Assembly (NCBI GenBank): GCA_002384055.1
Contig: DGAU01000006.1
Location: 9,515-67,142, forward strand
From: Flavobacteriaceae bacterium UBA4022
Lineage (GTDB): Bacteria > Bacteroidota > Bacteroidia > Flavobacteriales > Flavobacteriaceae
Direction: 5' to 3'
DNA length: 57,628 bases
The notes under the pieces were generated by a model, which was not told where the DNA came from, made no database searches, and saw nothing but the letters and a program-made list of their open reading frames with translations. Below are positions 32,887-41,133 of the stretch, piece by piece (within the stretch, counting starts at the first letter, position 1; every line of letters starts with the position of its first letter). A program made the translations under genes and the position numbers.

Positions 32887-35061
32887 TTAATGATTCAATT
32901 TGGCCACTTTACGTGGCTTGATATTATTACGTTTCAGATCAGCCAAAATATTGACTGCTTCTTCTAAATAAACATCCTTGGCCAAGCTTTCGTGCCAGCG
33001 CTTCCGCTTTTCTCGTAGCGTGGTGTCTTGCGCCATTTTCGTAAGATCCGTATCTAAGGAGCGGTAATTAAGGTGATTGTCGTACGACTTGATCTGGTCA
33101 AATTTTTTGCTTTCCAGCAGACGCTCGGCCATCTCTCTTTGGTAGGCCTCAATATTTAAGGTCACCTGCGTTTGGTCTTGGCTCTGCTTGATCCATTGAG
33201 CATTCTGATCGATCAGGGCTACTTGTGTATTCTGATTCATGCGCTGCTTGCTTTGTTCTATGGTGGTCTCGTAATCAATGTAGCCCGACCAAAGTTCAAA
33301 TTCCGCGGCAGAGATCTTGTCGTAAGGCAACGGATTGTCGTAATCGCGCTCCCCTATTTCGATATAACTATAACGGTCTGGCATCACGACATCGCTCTTG
33401 ACTCCTTCTAACTGGGTTGAGCCTCCTGTGACGCGATAAAACTTTTGAGTGGTCAACTTAAGAGCGCCCATATCCCCCATATCGTTATTCCTCAGCCATT
33501 GATTCAAATCTACCATATTCTGAACCGTACCCTTACCATAAGATTGTGTGCTGCCCAAAATAATAGCCCGCTTGTAGTCTTGCATGGCTGCTGCGAGTAT
33601 TTCAGAGGCAGAGGCCGATAATTCATTCATTAAGATCACCAGAGGCCCATCCCATTCTATAACTTCATCACGATCCTTGAGCACTTCCTTTTTGGCCCCA
33701 TTGGACGCTACTTGAACGACGGGGCCTTCTTTGATAAAAAGTCCTGCGATGTCCACAGCGGTGCGCAAAGATCCACCACCATTACCGCGCAAATCCAAAA
33801 CCAAGCCTTCGATATTGGCCTGTTTGAGCGCCTGAATTTCAAGCGCAACATCAGTTGCGGCATTGCGCTCTTCGTAGTTCTTCATATCAAAATAAAAAGC
33901 CGGTAAATGTATCATGCCAAAACGCTTTCCATCACGTTCGATGATGGTGGATTTGGCATAGGTCTCTTCTAATTCTACCACGTCGCGTTCTATGGTCTCT
34001 TGATCGATAGATCCATCAACACGCTTTACAGTCAAGGTCACCTTGGTGCCCTTAGGCCCCTTGATGAGCTTTACCGCATCGTCGACGCGCATCCCTACCA
34101 CACTCACCGCTTCGGCTTCATCCTCTTGCTGTACTTTTAAAATAGCGTCACCCACCTCAAGGTGCTCTCCACGCCATACAGGACCACCGCTAATGACCTC
34201 AACAATGGTAATGTAATCACTTTTCTTTTGTAAACGTGCGCCAATACCTTCGAGTTTACCACTCATCCGGAGATCAAAACGATCCCGGTCTGGAGGTGCA
34301 AAATAATTCGTGTGTGGATCAAACTCACCGACAATGGCGTTAAGGAACAGAGCAAAATAATCCTTACGCTCCAAATCATCCGTAAACTCATAACTTTCAT
34401 CCAACATGGTTTTGGTCGCTAATCGCGCATTGGCCTCCATGTCTTGATCGGTCATGGACAGTGTTTCAATCAAAAGCTCCTTATTGGTTGCGGCAGTATC
34501 TAGTAATTTTTCTTGTGCCTTGTCCTTATCTTGGATTAAATCGTAGTAGTTCGAAAGGGTGCTGTACTTGAGTTGTTTGCGCCATCGTTCCTTGAGTTCA
34601 GTGTCATTATTGGGATAGACCGCAGTTTCATAATCGGTAGAAATTGTCTCTGTTTGCGCAAAATCAAAAGGGGCTTCAAGCAACTGGCCATAAAATGACC
34701 GAACCCCTTCGGATCGTTCGATAAAACGAGTATAAACCAAGTCAAAAAAGGTAAAGTCTTTGGATTTAATCTGATCATCTATTAATAATTCATAAGCACG
34801 AAACTCTTCAAGATCCGTAGCCAAAAAATAACGTTTTATAGGGTCTAAGGATTCGATAAAATTTTGAAAGACATTTTTTGAAAAGTCGTCATTCATGTCC
34901 TTTGGATCGTAATGTCCTTTTTCTAAAACATAATTAATGAGATCTAACAATAACTTATCCTTGTTGGGATCATTAAATTCTTTACTGGTGAAACCACAGG
35001 ATGCTACAGCAATGAAGACCCCGAGCAGAAACACCTTCCAATTCTTTTTCACAAATCGCAT
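32887..35061 (-). CDS. prc: carboxy-terminal processing (tail-specific) protease Prc/Tsp
   Basis: A 724-residue periplasmic serine protease of family S41A, predicted lipoprotein (VASC, Cys22). An N-terminal helical domain (about 35-240) precedes a PDZ domain (about 255-345, GIGARLQKK...GGPVWRGEHLEVGDAILKV) and the protease core with DLRGNGGGSL, the catalytic Ser484 in NELSASASEIL and Lys510 in SYGKGTVQ. A C-terminal helical DUF3340-like part follows. Prc degrades proteins with exposed nonpolar C-termini and trims wall hydrolases or other envelope proteins. Length fits the long Gram-negative form. Confidence 0.95.
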   Translation of the reverse strand: MRFVKKNWKVFLLGVFIAVASCGFTSKEFNDPNKDKLLLDLINYVLEKGHYDPKDMNDDFSKNVFQNFIESLDPIKRYFLATDLEEFRAYELLIDDQIKSKDFTFFDLVYTRFIERSEGVRSFYGQLLEAPFDFAQTETISTDYETAVYPNNDTELKERWRKQLKYSTLSNYYDLIQDKDKAQEKLLDTAATNKELLIETLSMTDQDMEANARLATKTMLDESYEFTDDLERKDYFALFLNAIVGEFDPHTNYFAPPDRDRFDLRMSGKLEGIGARLQKKSDYITIVEVISGGPVWRGEHLEVGDAILKVQQEDEAEAVSVVGMRVDDAVKLIKGPKGTKVTLTVKRVDGSIDQETIERDVVELEETYAKSTIIERDGKRFGMIHLPAFYFDMKNYEERNAATDVALEIQALKQANIEGLVLDLRGNGGGSLRTAVDIAGLFIKEGPVVQVASNGAKKEVLKDRDEVIEWDGPLVILMNELSASASEILAAAMQDYKRAIILGSTQSYGKGTVQNMVDLNQWLRNNDMGDMGALKLTTQKFYRVTGGSTQLEGVKSDVVMPDRYSYIEIGERDYDNPLPYDKISAAEFELWSGYIDYETTIEQSKQRMNQNTQVALIDQNAQWIKQSQDQTQVTLNIEAYQREMAERLLESKKFDQIKSYDNHLNYRSLDTDLTKMAQDTTLREKRKRWHESLAKDVYLEEAVNILADLKRNNIKPRKVAKLNH

Positions 35062-35166
35062 TCTCTATGTTTTAGCCTTCTAAAATAGGTAAAAAAACAA
35101 GGGAACATGGGCTGTGACGCTGCTAATTTTATGTTAAATCGATTTACAGAAAATTTGAATTGAAAA

Positions 35167-35198
35167 TTGAATTTTCCGTAGATATAACCTTATTTTTA
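35167..35198 (+). promoter_or_regulatory. putative surE promoter (TTG-N21-TATTTTTA)
   Basis: TTG (35167-35169) and TATTTTTA (35191-35198) are spaced by 21 bases and lie 21 bases before the surE ATG. The -7 box lacks the last G. The rest of the 158-base prc-surE gap shows nothing else. Confidence 0.35.
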
Positions 35199-35219
35199 TA
35201 AAAATTATAGTCCGGTACT

Positions 35220-35996
35220 ATGGCCACGAAACGTCCTTTAATATTAATCACCAACGATGATGGCATCACAGCGCCCGGCATCAGGGCTTTAATCAACGCC
35301 ATGCTGCCTATTGGCGAGGTGGTTGTGGTCGCTCCTGACGCTCCACAAAGCGGTATGGGGCATGCCATTACCGTCAATGACACCCTATATTGTGATCAGA
35401 TTACTGTAGATGCCGACTTGACCATTCAAGAATTTAGTTGCAGTGGGACACCTGCCGATTGTATTAAAATAGCCGTTAACGAAGTTTTGGACCGACGCCC
35501 TGACCTTGTGGTCAGTGGTATCAACCATGGGAGTAACGCATCGATCAATGTGATTTATAGCGGAACGATGAGCGCTGCAGTAGAAGCAGGTACGATGGGT
35601 ATTCCAGCGATTGGTTTTTCACTGTTAGACTTCGGGTACAATGCCGATTTTTCGCATGTGATAGAGCCGATACAAAAACTGACGCGGCAATGCCTCGAGC
35701 AAGGTTTGCCAAAAGGCGTTGTCCTGAATGTGAATTTTCCAAAAATTGACAAAACCCCCTTAAAGGGAATCAAGGTTTGTCGCCAGGCGAATGCGCACTG
35801 GGTCGAAAAATTTGATAAAAGAACCAGCCCGATGGGACGCTCTTATTATTGGCTTTCTGGAGAATTTGTTAATTTAGATAAAGGCGAAGATACCGATCAA
35901 TGGGCTTTAGATCATGGCTATATTTCTGTGGTCCCCGTACAATATGATCTGACGGCTCACCATGCCATCTCCCTGATTAATCAATGGCCCTTATAA
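35220..35996 (+). CDS. surE: 5'/3'-nucleotidase SurE
   Basis: A 258-residue metal-dependent nucleoside-monophosphate phosphatase. Family motifs are ILITNDDGITAPGIRAL (metal-binding Asp-Asp), APDAPQSGMGHAITV, SCSGTPADCIKIA and VVSGINHGSNASINVIYSGTMSAAVEAG. It acts in the cytoplasm on nucleotides and is implicated in stress survival. It is followed after one base by a small membrane protein and then lpxB, a run I recall from other flavobacteria. Confidence 0.97.
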   Translation: MATKRPLILITNDDGITAPGIRALINAMLPIGEVVVVAPDAPQSGMGHAITVNDTLYCDQITVDADLTIQEFSCSGTPADCIKIAVNEVLDRRPDLVVSGINHGSNASINVIYSGTMSAAVEAGTMGIPAIGFSLLDFGYNADFSHVIEPIQKLTRQCLEQGLPKGVVLNVNFPKIDKTPLKGIKVCRQANAHWVEKFDKRTSPMGRSYYWLSGEFVNLDKGEDTDQWALDHGYISVVPVQYDLTAHHAISLINQWPL

Positions 35997-35997
35997 T

Positions 35998-36285
35998 ATG
36001 AGAAAAAAGATATTTGTGGGTTTTGTTGTCGCCCTGATCAGTAATGCCATCGGCGTATTGCTGTGCATGAGCCTTATTGCCCTGGCCAAAAACACCTCAA
36101 TTGAGGACACTTGGTTCCGATTTGCCCAGACAGATGGTTTATGGATGCTGCTTACATTAGGGGCGTTACCCAACCTCCCTGTATTTTTTGAATTCCTGCG
36201 CCGCAGACAAGAATATCAAGCACGCGGGGTACTGATGGGAACCATTTTAACGGCACTTGCGGCTTATATTTTGTATTTTATTTAA
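35998..36285 (+). CDS. small conserved membrane protein between surE and lpxB
   Basis: A 95-residue protein with three predicted membrane helices (about 6-30, 48-65 and 76-94) separated by short polar loops (KNTSIEDTWFRFAQTDG; RRRQEYQARG). It has no signal peptide cleavage site, cysteine motif or recognisable domain. Its stop is directly followed by the lpxB ATG without a gap, and surE ends two bases before it, so translation is probably coupled on both sides. Function unknown. The link to lpxB hints at lipid A or inner membrane assembly. Confidence 0.75.
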   Translation: MRKKIFVGFVVALISNAIGVLLCMSLIALAKNTSIEDTWFRFAQTDGLWMLLTLGALPNLPVFFEFLRRRQEYQARGVLMGTILTALAAYILYFI

Positions 36286-37398
36286 ATGAAGTATTACATC
36301 ATTTCCGGAGAAGCTTCTGGTGACTTGCACGGGTCTAACCTCATCAATGCCCTCAAAACAGAAGACAACGATGCCGCATTTAGAGGCTGGGGTGGTGAAC
36401 TGATGCAGGCACAAGGCATGACGCTGGTCAAACATTACCGCGACTTAGCCTTTATGGGTTTTATTGAGGTTCTGTTTCATTTAAGGACGATCTTGAGCAA
36501 TATCTCGTTTTGTCAAAAAGATATAGAAGCATATCAGCCGGATGCCCTTATCCTAATTGATTATCCCGGATTTAATCTCCGTATTGCCAAATGGGCACGC
36601 AAAAAAGGTATCCCGGTACATTATTATATTTCACCGCAAATATGGGCGTGGAAAGAAAACCGCATCAAGGCTATCAATCGCGATGTTGATGCGCTTTATG
36701 TCATTTTACCATTTGAATCCGAATTCTATGCCCGCCACAAGCGCGCCGTACATTTCGTCGGCCACCCCTTACTTGATGCTTTGAGCAAAAGACCACAGGT
36801 CGACCCCAAGGATTTCATCAAAAAACATGATCTCAACGAATTACCGATCATTGCCCTATTGCCTGGCAGCAGAAAACAAGAAATAAAAGCAATGCTCAAG
36901 GTGATGCTTCAAATGGTAAATCGATTCCCAGATCACCAGTTCATTATCGCAGGAGCCCCCAGTATTGACCCCAGTACCTATGCCCCCTTTATAGGCAATA
37001 AACGTGTAGACATCTGCTTCGGGCAGACTTATGACTTATTGGATGTTGCTGAAGCTGCCCTGGTGACTTCAGGCACAGCTACTCTGGAAACCGCTTTACT
37101 AAACGTTCCTCAAGTCGTATGTTATCGCGGTAATTGGCTGTCTTATCAAATTGCCAAACGCATCGTTAATTTAAAATACATCTCCTTAGTGAATCTTATT
37201 TTGGATCGTGCCGCTGTCAAAGAATTGATTCAAGGCGAGCTCAATCCAAAATCATTAGAGATATCCTTAAGTCAAATCTTGAGCCCGGAGGGACGTAAAA
37301 AAGTGTTTGTCGATTATTCAGAACTGATAAATCGCTTAGGTGGTCCGGGGGCCAGCAGAAATACAGCGCAATTGATTTACAAACACCTCCAAAAATAA
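36286..37398 (+). CDS. lpxB: lipid-A-disaccharide synthase
   Basis: A 370-residue GT19 glycosyltransferase that condenses UDP-diacylglucosamine with lipid X to form the lipid A disaccharide at the inner membrane. Signatures: YYIISGEASGDLHGSNLI at the start, LIDYPGFNLRIAKWARKKGI, YYISPQIWAWKENRIK, FVGHPLLD, IALLPGSRKQEIKAML and TSGTATLETALLNVPQVVCYR. Length is normal. It lies in the surE-comEC run and is followed after 5 bases by the NlpC/P60 gene. Confidence 0.97.
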   Translation: MKYYIISGEASGDLHGSNLINALKTEDNDAAFRGWGGELMQAQGMTLVKHYRDLAFMGFIEVLFHLRTILSNISFCQKDIEAYQPDALILIDYPGFNLRIAKWARKKGIPVHYYISPQIWAWKENRIKAINRDVDALYVILPFESEFYARHKRAVHFVGHPLLDALSKRPQVDPKDFIKKHDLNELPIIALLPGSRKQEIKAMLKVMLQMVNRFPDHQFIIAGAPSIDPSTYAPFIGNKRVDICFGQTYDLLDVAEAALVTSGTATLETALLNVPQVVCYRGNWLSYQIAKRIVNLKYISLVNLILDRAAVKELIQGELNPKSLEISLSQILSPEGRKKVFVDYSELINRLGGPGASRNTAQLIYKHLQK

Positions 37399-37403
37399 GC
37401 CGT

Positions 37404-37904
37404 ATGGCCCAGACAAACCGCGCGAACTATCTGGCATGGCTTTTCTTCGCCCTTTTGCTATCGAGTTGTGGCACATCCAAAATACAGGTGAAACAAAAAG
37501 TTAAACCGCCCAATACTATTGCTGTAGAAGACCTTATTGATCACGCCCAAAGTTTTCTTGGCACCCCTTATAAATGGGGCGGCCAATCAAAAAAAGGCAT
37601 AGATTGTTCGGGACTCATCTACAGCTGCTTTGATGCTATTAACCTTCCCGTGCCCAGAGTCACTTCCGAATTGGTCAAAACGGGCAGTAAGGTGGCGCCC
37701 AGGGACCTTGTTCCAGGAGATTTGGTTTTTTTCAAAACGGGTAAATCTAGAAAAAAGGTCAATCATGTTGGTCTGGTCATTGGCCAAAAAGATCGAGGGG
37801 CTTTGTTCATACATGCGTCAACATCAAAAGGAGTGATGATTTCTAAATTAGATGAACCCTATTGGCATTCGACTTTCATTACGGCCCGACGCCTGATTAA
37901 ATAA
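37404..37904 (+). CDS. NlpC/P60 family lipoprotein peptidase
   Basis: A 166-residue lipoprotein (LLLSSC, Cys22) with a C40 peptidase domain from about residue 42. The catalytic Cys68 lies in GIDCSGLIYS, His121 in KKVNHVGLVIG and a third polar residue, His137, in LFIHASTSKGV. PRVTSELVKTG and VPGDLVFF are also typical. Such enzymes cleave the D-Glu to diamino-acid bond in peptidoglycan stem peptides, here from the periplasmic face of a membrane. It may be an endopeptidase for wall growth. There is no SH3 domain. Confidence 0.92.
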   Translation: MAQTNRANYLAWLFFALLLSSCGTSKIQVKQKVKPPNTIAVEDLIDHAQSFLGTPYKWGGQSKKGIDCSGLIYSCFDAINLPVPRVTSELVKTGSKVAPRDLVPGDLVFFKTGKSRKKVNHVGLVIGQKDRGALFIHASTSKGVMISKLDEPYWHSTFITARRLIK

Positions 37905-37941
37905 ATTATCTTTCCGAGACTCCCCTGAGACATGACACCAC

Positions 37942-39999
37942 ATGGTCAACTCAAGTGGAACCCCTGTTAATATTCGCCTTGTTGAATTTGCCACATGCCT
38001 TACCATGGGATGTCTTTTAGCGCAGCAGCAAATCACAACTCTTGGAGAAATCTATGTTGGGCTAGGGATTTTTGCAGGACTTATTTTGAGCAACACCCTA
38101 AGCAAGAGGTCCCTTTATCCGAACCGGTTTTTTGGGCCCATCAGCTGGCTTTTTATGATATGGTTTGGCGTGAGCAATTTCCAAAATAATCGGCCTATAA
38201 GTCAGGAGCAGGCACAAAAACTAATAACCGAAAATAGCCTGCAGCGGCCCTATCCCATCATCCTGCAGCGCCAATTAAATAGCCCAGAGCATCAGCAGCG
38301 CTTTCAAGGACTGGTCTTTGACAAAAAACATCAAAAACAAGCTCGCGTTTTGGTGACATACACTCCCGACGCTCTAAACCATTCTCTTAACAACGACCAA
38401 GTCATATGGACAAGTACCCCTTTAGCGTTAATCCCTGGGCCAAGAAACCCTGGTAGTTTTGATTATCAGCGTTACCAATACCACCAAGGAATCATCTTGC
38501 AAACGAGCATCACAAACCCATCACAAATCTTGCATCAAGAACAAAGCAAAAGAACCTTCATCGGTGTGGCGCAACAAATCAACAAAGCCCTTGGCGAACA
38601 ATTGAATCACCCCTTATTAGCGCCCAGACAAAGAGCAATTATTAAGGCTTTATTGCTCGGGGACAAAACAGAATTGACACCGGAGATAAAAGATCATTTT
38701 TCTGCTTCTGGCGCCATGCATATTTTGGCCCTATCCGGGCTACATGTTGGAATCATTTTGTGGCTACTTAATCTGCTGACCTGGCCCTTACGGCGTTTTG
38801 TCTGGGGTCAGCACCTCGCTACCTTGGCCATATTGATCGTCCTTTGGATTTATGCACTGATTTCGGGTCTATCACCCTCAATGGTGCGTGCCGTAACCAT
38901 GGTGACATTTTGGGCCGTTGGTGTATTTTTGCATCGGCCTCTGGGCGCCATAAATGCGGTGATGCTGACCTATGTAGTCCTGCTGATCTCCAATCCCATG
39001 TGGCTTTTTAGTGTAGGCTTTCAACTGAGCTTTTTGGCCATCTTGGCCATTCTTACACTCACACCAAAAATGGCGTTGCTTTGGAAGCCTAAGAATAGAA
39101 TACTGGGTTACTTCTGGTCAATGACTCAATTGAGCTTTGCTGCTCAATTTGGTGTGGCGCCAATTTCCATCTATTATTTTCATCAATTTCCTGGACTGTT
39201 TTGGCTATCCAATTTGATACTCCTACCAATTTTGGCGCCTATTATAGGCCTAGGTGCCCTTATTATAATGGGTGAGGCTCTCATTGAAGTTCCCGACACC
39301 ATCTATCTATTTTTTAACAATTTTCTTGCCCTTGTCAACCATATTATTGATTGGATTGCCTTGCAAGAAAATTTTATTTTCAGGTCGCTTTACATCAGTG
39401 GGGCTCATGTCTTGGGGATCTATATTGGGCTGACCCTCTTGCTCTTCCAGAAGGTGGTACATCTGAAATCCATCGCTTTGACCATCCTGAAGTCCCTTAG
39501 CTTGACCCTTATGTTCAAGATGTTTTTCATGACCAAACCCGTCAGTGACCTCACCCTATTCCATCTATCCAAGACGACACTCATGGCACTGAACACCAAA
39601 CAAGGCATCCAATTATTCAGCTCGGAGTGGCCATTGGAAGATAGGGCAGATAAAGTCCAAAAAGCATTCGAAAATCATTACCAGGTCAGCACCTTGAACA
39701 TACAAAATCTTCCGCCAATGCTCAATTATAATAACCAGCCAATCCTAGTGATCGACCAATCCGGGCACTACCCCAAATTAGACCAACCCATCGTTATTCT
39801 GACCCAGAATCCACCAATACATCTTGGGCGGCTCATCGAGGAATTGGCGCCCTGTTTGATCTTGGCTGACGGTTCAAATTACCGAAGTCAGGTCGCATTT
39901 TGGCGGGCATACTGCGCCCAAAGAAATATTGCCTTTAGTGATACTTATCAAGGCGGTGCCATCGAAAAGATGCTACACCGAACTAGAATTTCCCTTTAA
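37942..39999 (+). CDS. comEC: ComEC/Rec2 family DNA-uptake channel lacking the metallo-beta-lactamase domain
   Basis: A 685-residue polytopic membrane protein. The N-terminal DUF4131-like part (about 20-190, including the OB-like VLVTYTPDAL) precedes the Competence domain (about 215-500) with ALLLGDKTELTPEIKDHFSASGAMHILALSGLHVGIIL and ALISGLSPSMVRAVTM. The C-terminal 180 residues contain no HxHxDH metal site and so are not a working metallo-beta-lactamase domain, unlike Bacillus ComEC. This shorter form is frequent in flavobacteria as I recall. Role: passage of single-stranded DNA across the inner membrane during transformation, if the other components exist. Its 3' end overlaps the convergent thioredoxin-like gene by 17 bases. 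Confidence 0.9.
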   Translation: MVNSSGTPVNIRLVEFATCLTMGCLLAQQQITTLGEIYVGLGIFAGLILSNTLSKRSLYPNRFFGPISWLFMIWFGVSNFQNNRPISQEQAQKLITENSLQRPYPIILQRQLNSPEHQQRFQGLVFDKKHQKQARVLVTYTPDALNHSLNNDQVIWTSTPLALIPGPRNPGSFDYQRYQYHQGIILQTSITNPSQILHQEQSKRTFIGVAQQINKALGEQLNHPLLAPRQRAIIKALLLGDKTELTPEIKDHFSASGAMHILALSGLHVGIILWLLNLLTWPLRRFVWGQHLATLAILIVLWIYALISGLSPSMVRAVTMVTFWAVGVFLHRPLGAINAVMLTYVVLLISNPMWLFSVGFQLSFLAILAILTLTPKMALLWKPKNRILGYFWSMTQLSFAAQFGVAPISIYYFHQFPGLFWLSNLILLPILAPIIGLGALIIMGEALIEVPDTIYLFFNNFLALVNHIIDWIALQENFIFRSLYISGAHVLGIYIGLTLLLFQKVVHLKSIALTILKSLSLTLMFKMFFMTKPVSDLTLFHLSKTTLMALNTKQGIQLFSSEWPLEDRADKVQKAFENHYQVSTLNIQNLPPMLNYNNQPILVIDQSGHYPKLDQPIVILTQNPPIHLGRLIEELAPCLILADGSNYRSQVAFWRAYCAQRNIAFSDTYQGGAIEKMLHRTRISL

Positions 40000-40522
40000 A
40001 ATTATTCCGGTAAGTTTCCCAAGCTTTCTCTGTGGTGAGCGCTTTAAAGTCGTCGGTTGCGATCATCTTTAAGAATATTTCTAAATCTTGAGGTGATTTA
40101 TATCCAGGAAGGGCCTGAATGACGCCCCCTGTCTCGTTAAAAAAGACCAGACTTGGATAGGCGGTGATTTTTAGAGCATCGGCAAAAAAATGCTGGGCAT
40201 TACGGCCTTTACGCTCGGGCTGATAATTGGGATTGGTATAAGTAAAATTATTATAGGTCACAGACTCCGTCCCCTCGCCATTGAACTTTACGGCATAATA
40301 ATGTTGATTGATATAGCGGATGACTTTCTTGTTGCTAAAGGTCTTCTTATCCAATAATTTACAGGGACCACACCAATCGGTATAGACATCCATAAAAATT
40401 TTCTTAGGCTCCAGCTTTTGAGCTGCGAGCGCCTGATCCATGGTCATCCAATCTATTTGAGCATGGCTCATGTTAGATACCAATACCACAAAAACCAGTG
40501 CTATAACCTGTACTACTTTCAT
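39983..40522 (-). CDS. exported thioredoxin-fold protein (second of a tandem pair)
   Basis: A 179-residue protein with a signal peptide (cleavage after about SHA21) and a thioredoxin-like domain with redox motif Cys51-Gly-Pro-Cys54 in DVYTDWCGPCKLLDKKTF, followed by KVIRYINQHYYAVKFNGEG and ITAYPSLVFFNETG with the cis-proline. A 20-residue insertion containing ERKGRNAQHF precedes the cis-Pro strand. It is a paralogue of the upstream neighbour, which overlaps it by four bases. Predicted periplasmic thiol:disulfide reductant or oxidase. Partner proteins unknown. Confidence 0.88.
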   Translation of the reverse strand: MKVVQVIALVFVVLVSNMSHAQIDWMTMDQALAAQKLEPKKIFMDVYTDWCGPCKLLDKKTFSNKKVIRYINQHYYAVKFNGEGTESVTYNNFTYTNPNYQPERKGRNAQHFFADALKITAYPSLVFFNETGGVIQALPGYKSPQDLEIFLKMIATDDFKALTTEKAWETYRNNFKGKF

Positions 40523-41061
40523 TCGCTAAACATGGGTTTGAAATTATCGATATAAGCCTGATACTCTTCTTGAGTCCTGATGGTTTGCCACAAATCCGTT
40601 CCAAAAAACTTTAAAAACACCTCGAGCTGCTGTGGTTTTCGGTATCCACGAACACGCTTAATCAGTTCGGCCTGTTCGTCCAAGAAAAGGACCGTAGGAT
40701 ATGCAGAAATGTCAAATAATCGGCTTAATTCATGGACTGAATTACGTTTTTTGGCTTTTTTTGGATCATAACCTACATTGCGGTAAAGGCGATTTTTATA
40801 AATAATTTCTGCGTCACCCTCTGCATTAAATTTTACTGGATAGAAGTTTGCATTGATAAAAGCCGCGACATCTTTATTGGCAAATGTATTGCGGTCATAT
40901 AATTTACACGGACCACACCACACGGTATACATATCGACAAATATCTTTTTGGGCGCCTTTTTTTGGGCCTCAAGAGCCTGATTAAAGGTCATCCAATTGA
41001 CCTCTTGTGCGCTAAGCACAAAGGAAAAAAATAAGGCCGTAAAGATAAAGATCTGTTTCAT
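40519..41061 (-). CDS. exported thioredoxin-fold protein (first of a tandem pair)
   Basis: A 180-residue paralogue of the next gene: signal peptide ending about SAQ19, redox motif Cys49-Gly-Pro-Cys52 in DMYTVWCGPCKLYDRNTF, then DVAAFINANFYPVKFNAEGDAE and DISAYPTVLFLDEQ with cis-proline. The shared opening (WMTFNQALEAQKKAPKKIFVD against WMTMDQALAAQKLEPKKIFMD) shows a tandem duplication. It starts 17 bases after a strong terminator for the transporter operon, so the pair is probably transcribed separately. Confidence 0.88.
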   Translation of the reverse strand: MKQIFIFTALFFSFVLSAQEVNWMTFNQALEAQKKAPKKIFVDMYTVWCGPCKLYDRNTFANKDVAAFINANFYPVKFNAEGDAEIIYKNRLYRNVGYDPKKAKKRNSVHELSRLFDISAYPTVLFLDEQAELIKRVRGYRKPQQLEVFLKFFGTDLWQTIRTQEEYQAYIDNFKPMFSE

Positions 41062-41077
41062 GGATTGTCTTTCTGTT

Positions 41078-41123
41078 ATTAAAGCAAAGAACGTTCCAAA
41101 AGAGCAACGTTCTTTGCTTTAAT
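41078..41123 (-). terminator. 18-bp hairpin ending the DPP IV-POT operon
   Basis: A perfect 18-base inverted repeat (41078-41095 and 41106-41123) with arms ATTAAAGCAAAGAACGTT and its complement around a 10-base loop. It lies between the stop of the 41134 transporter gene and the start of the thioredoxin pair. The T-rich 3' arm CTTTGCTTTAAT resembles flavobacterial terminators, although a long U-run is lacking. Confidence 0.75.
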
Positions 41124-41133
41124 CAAACCTGGT

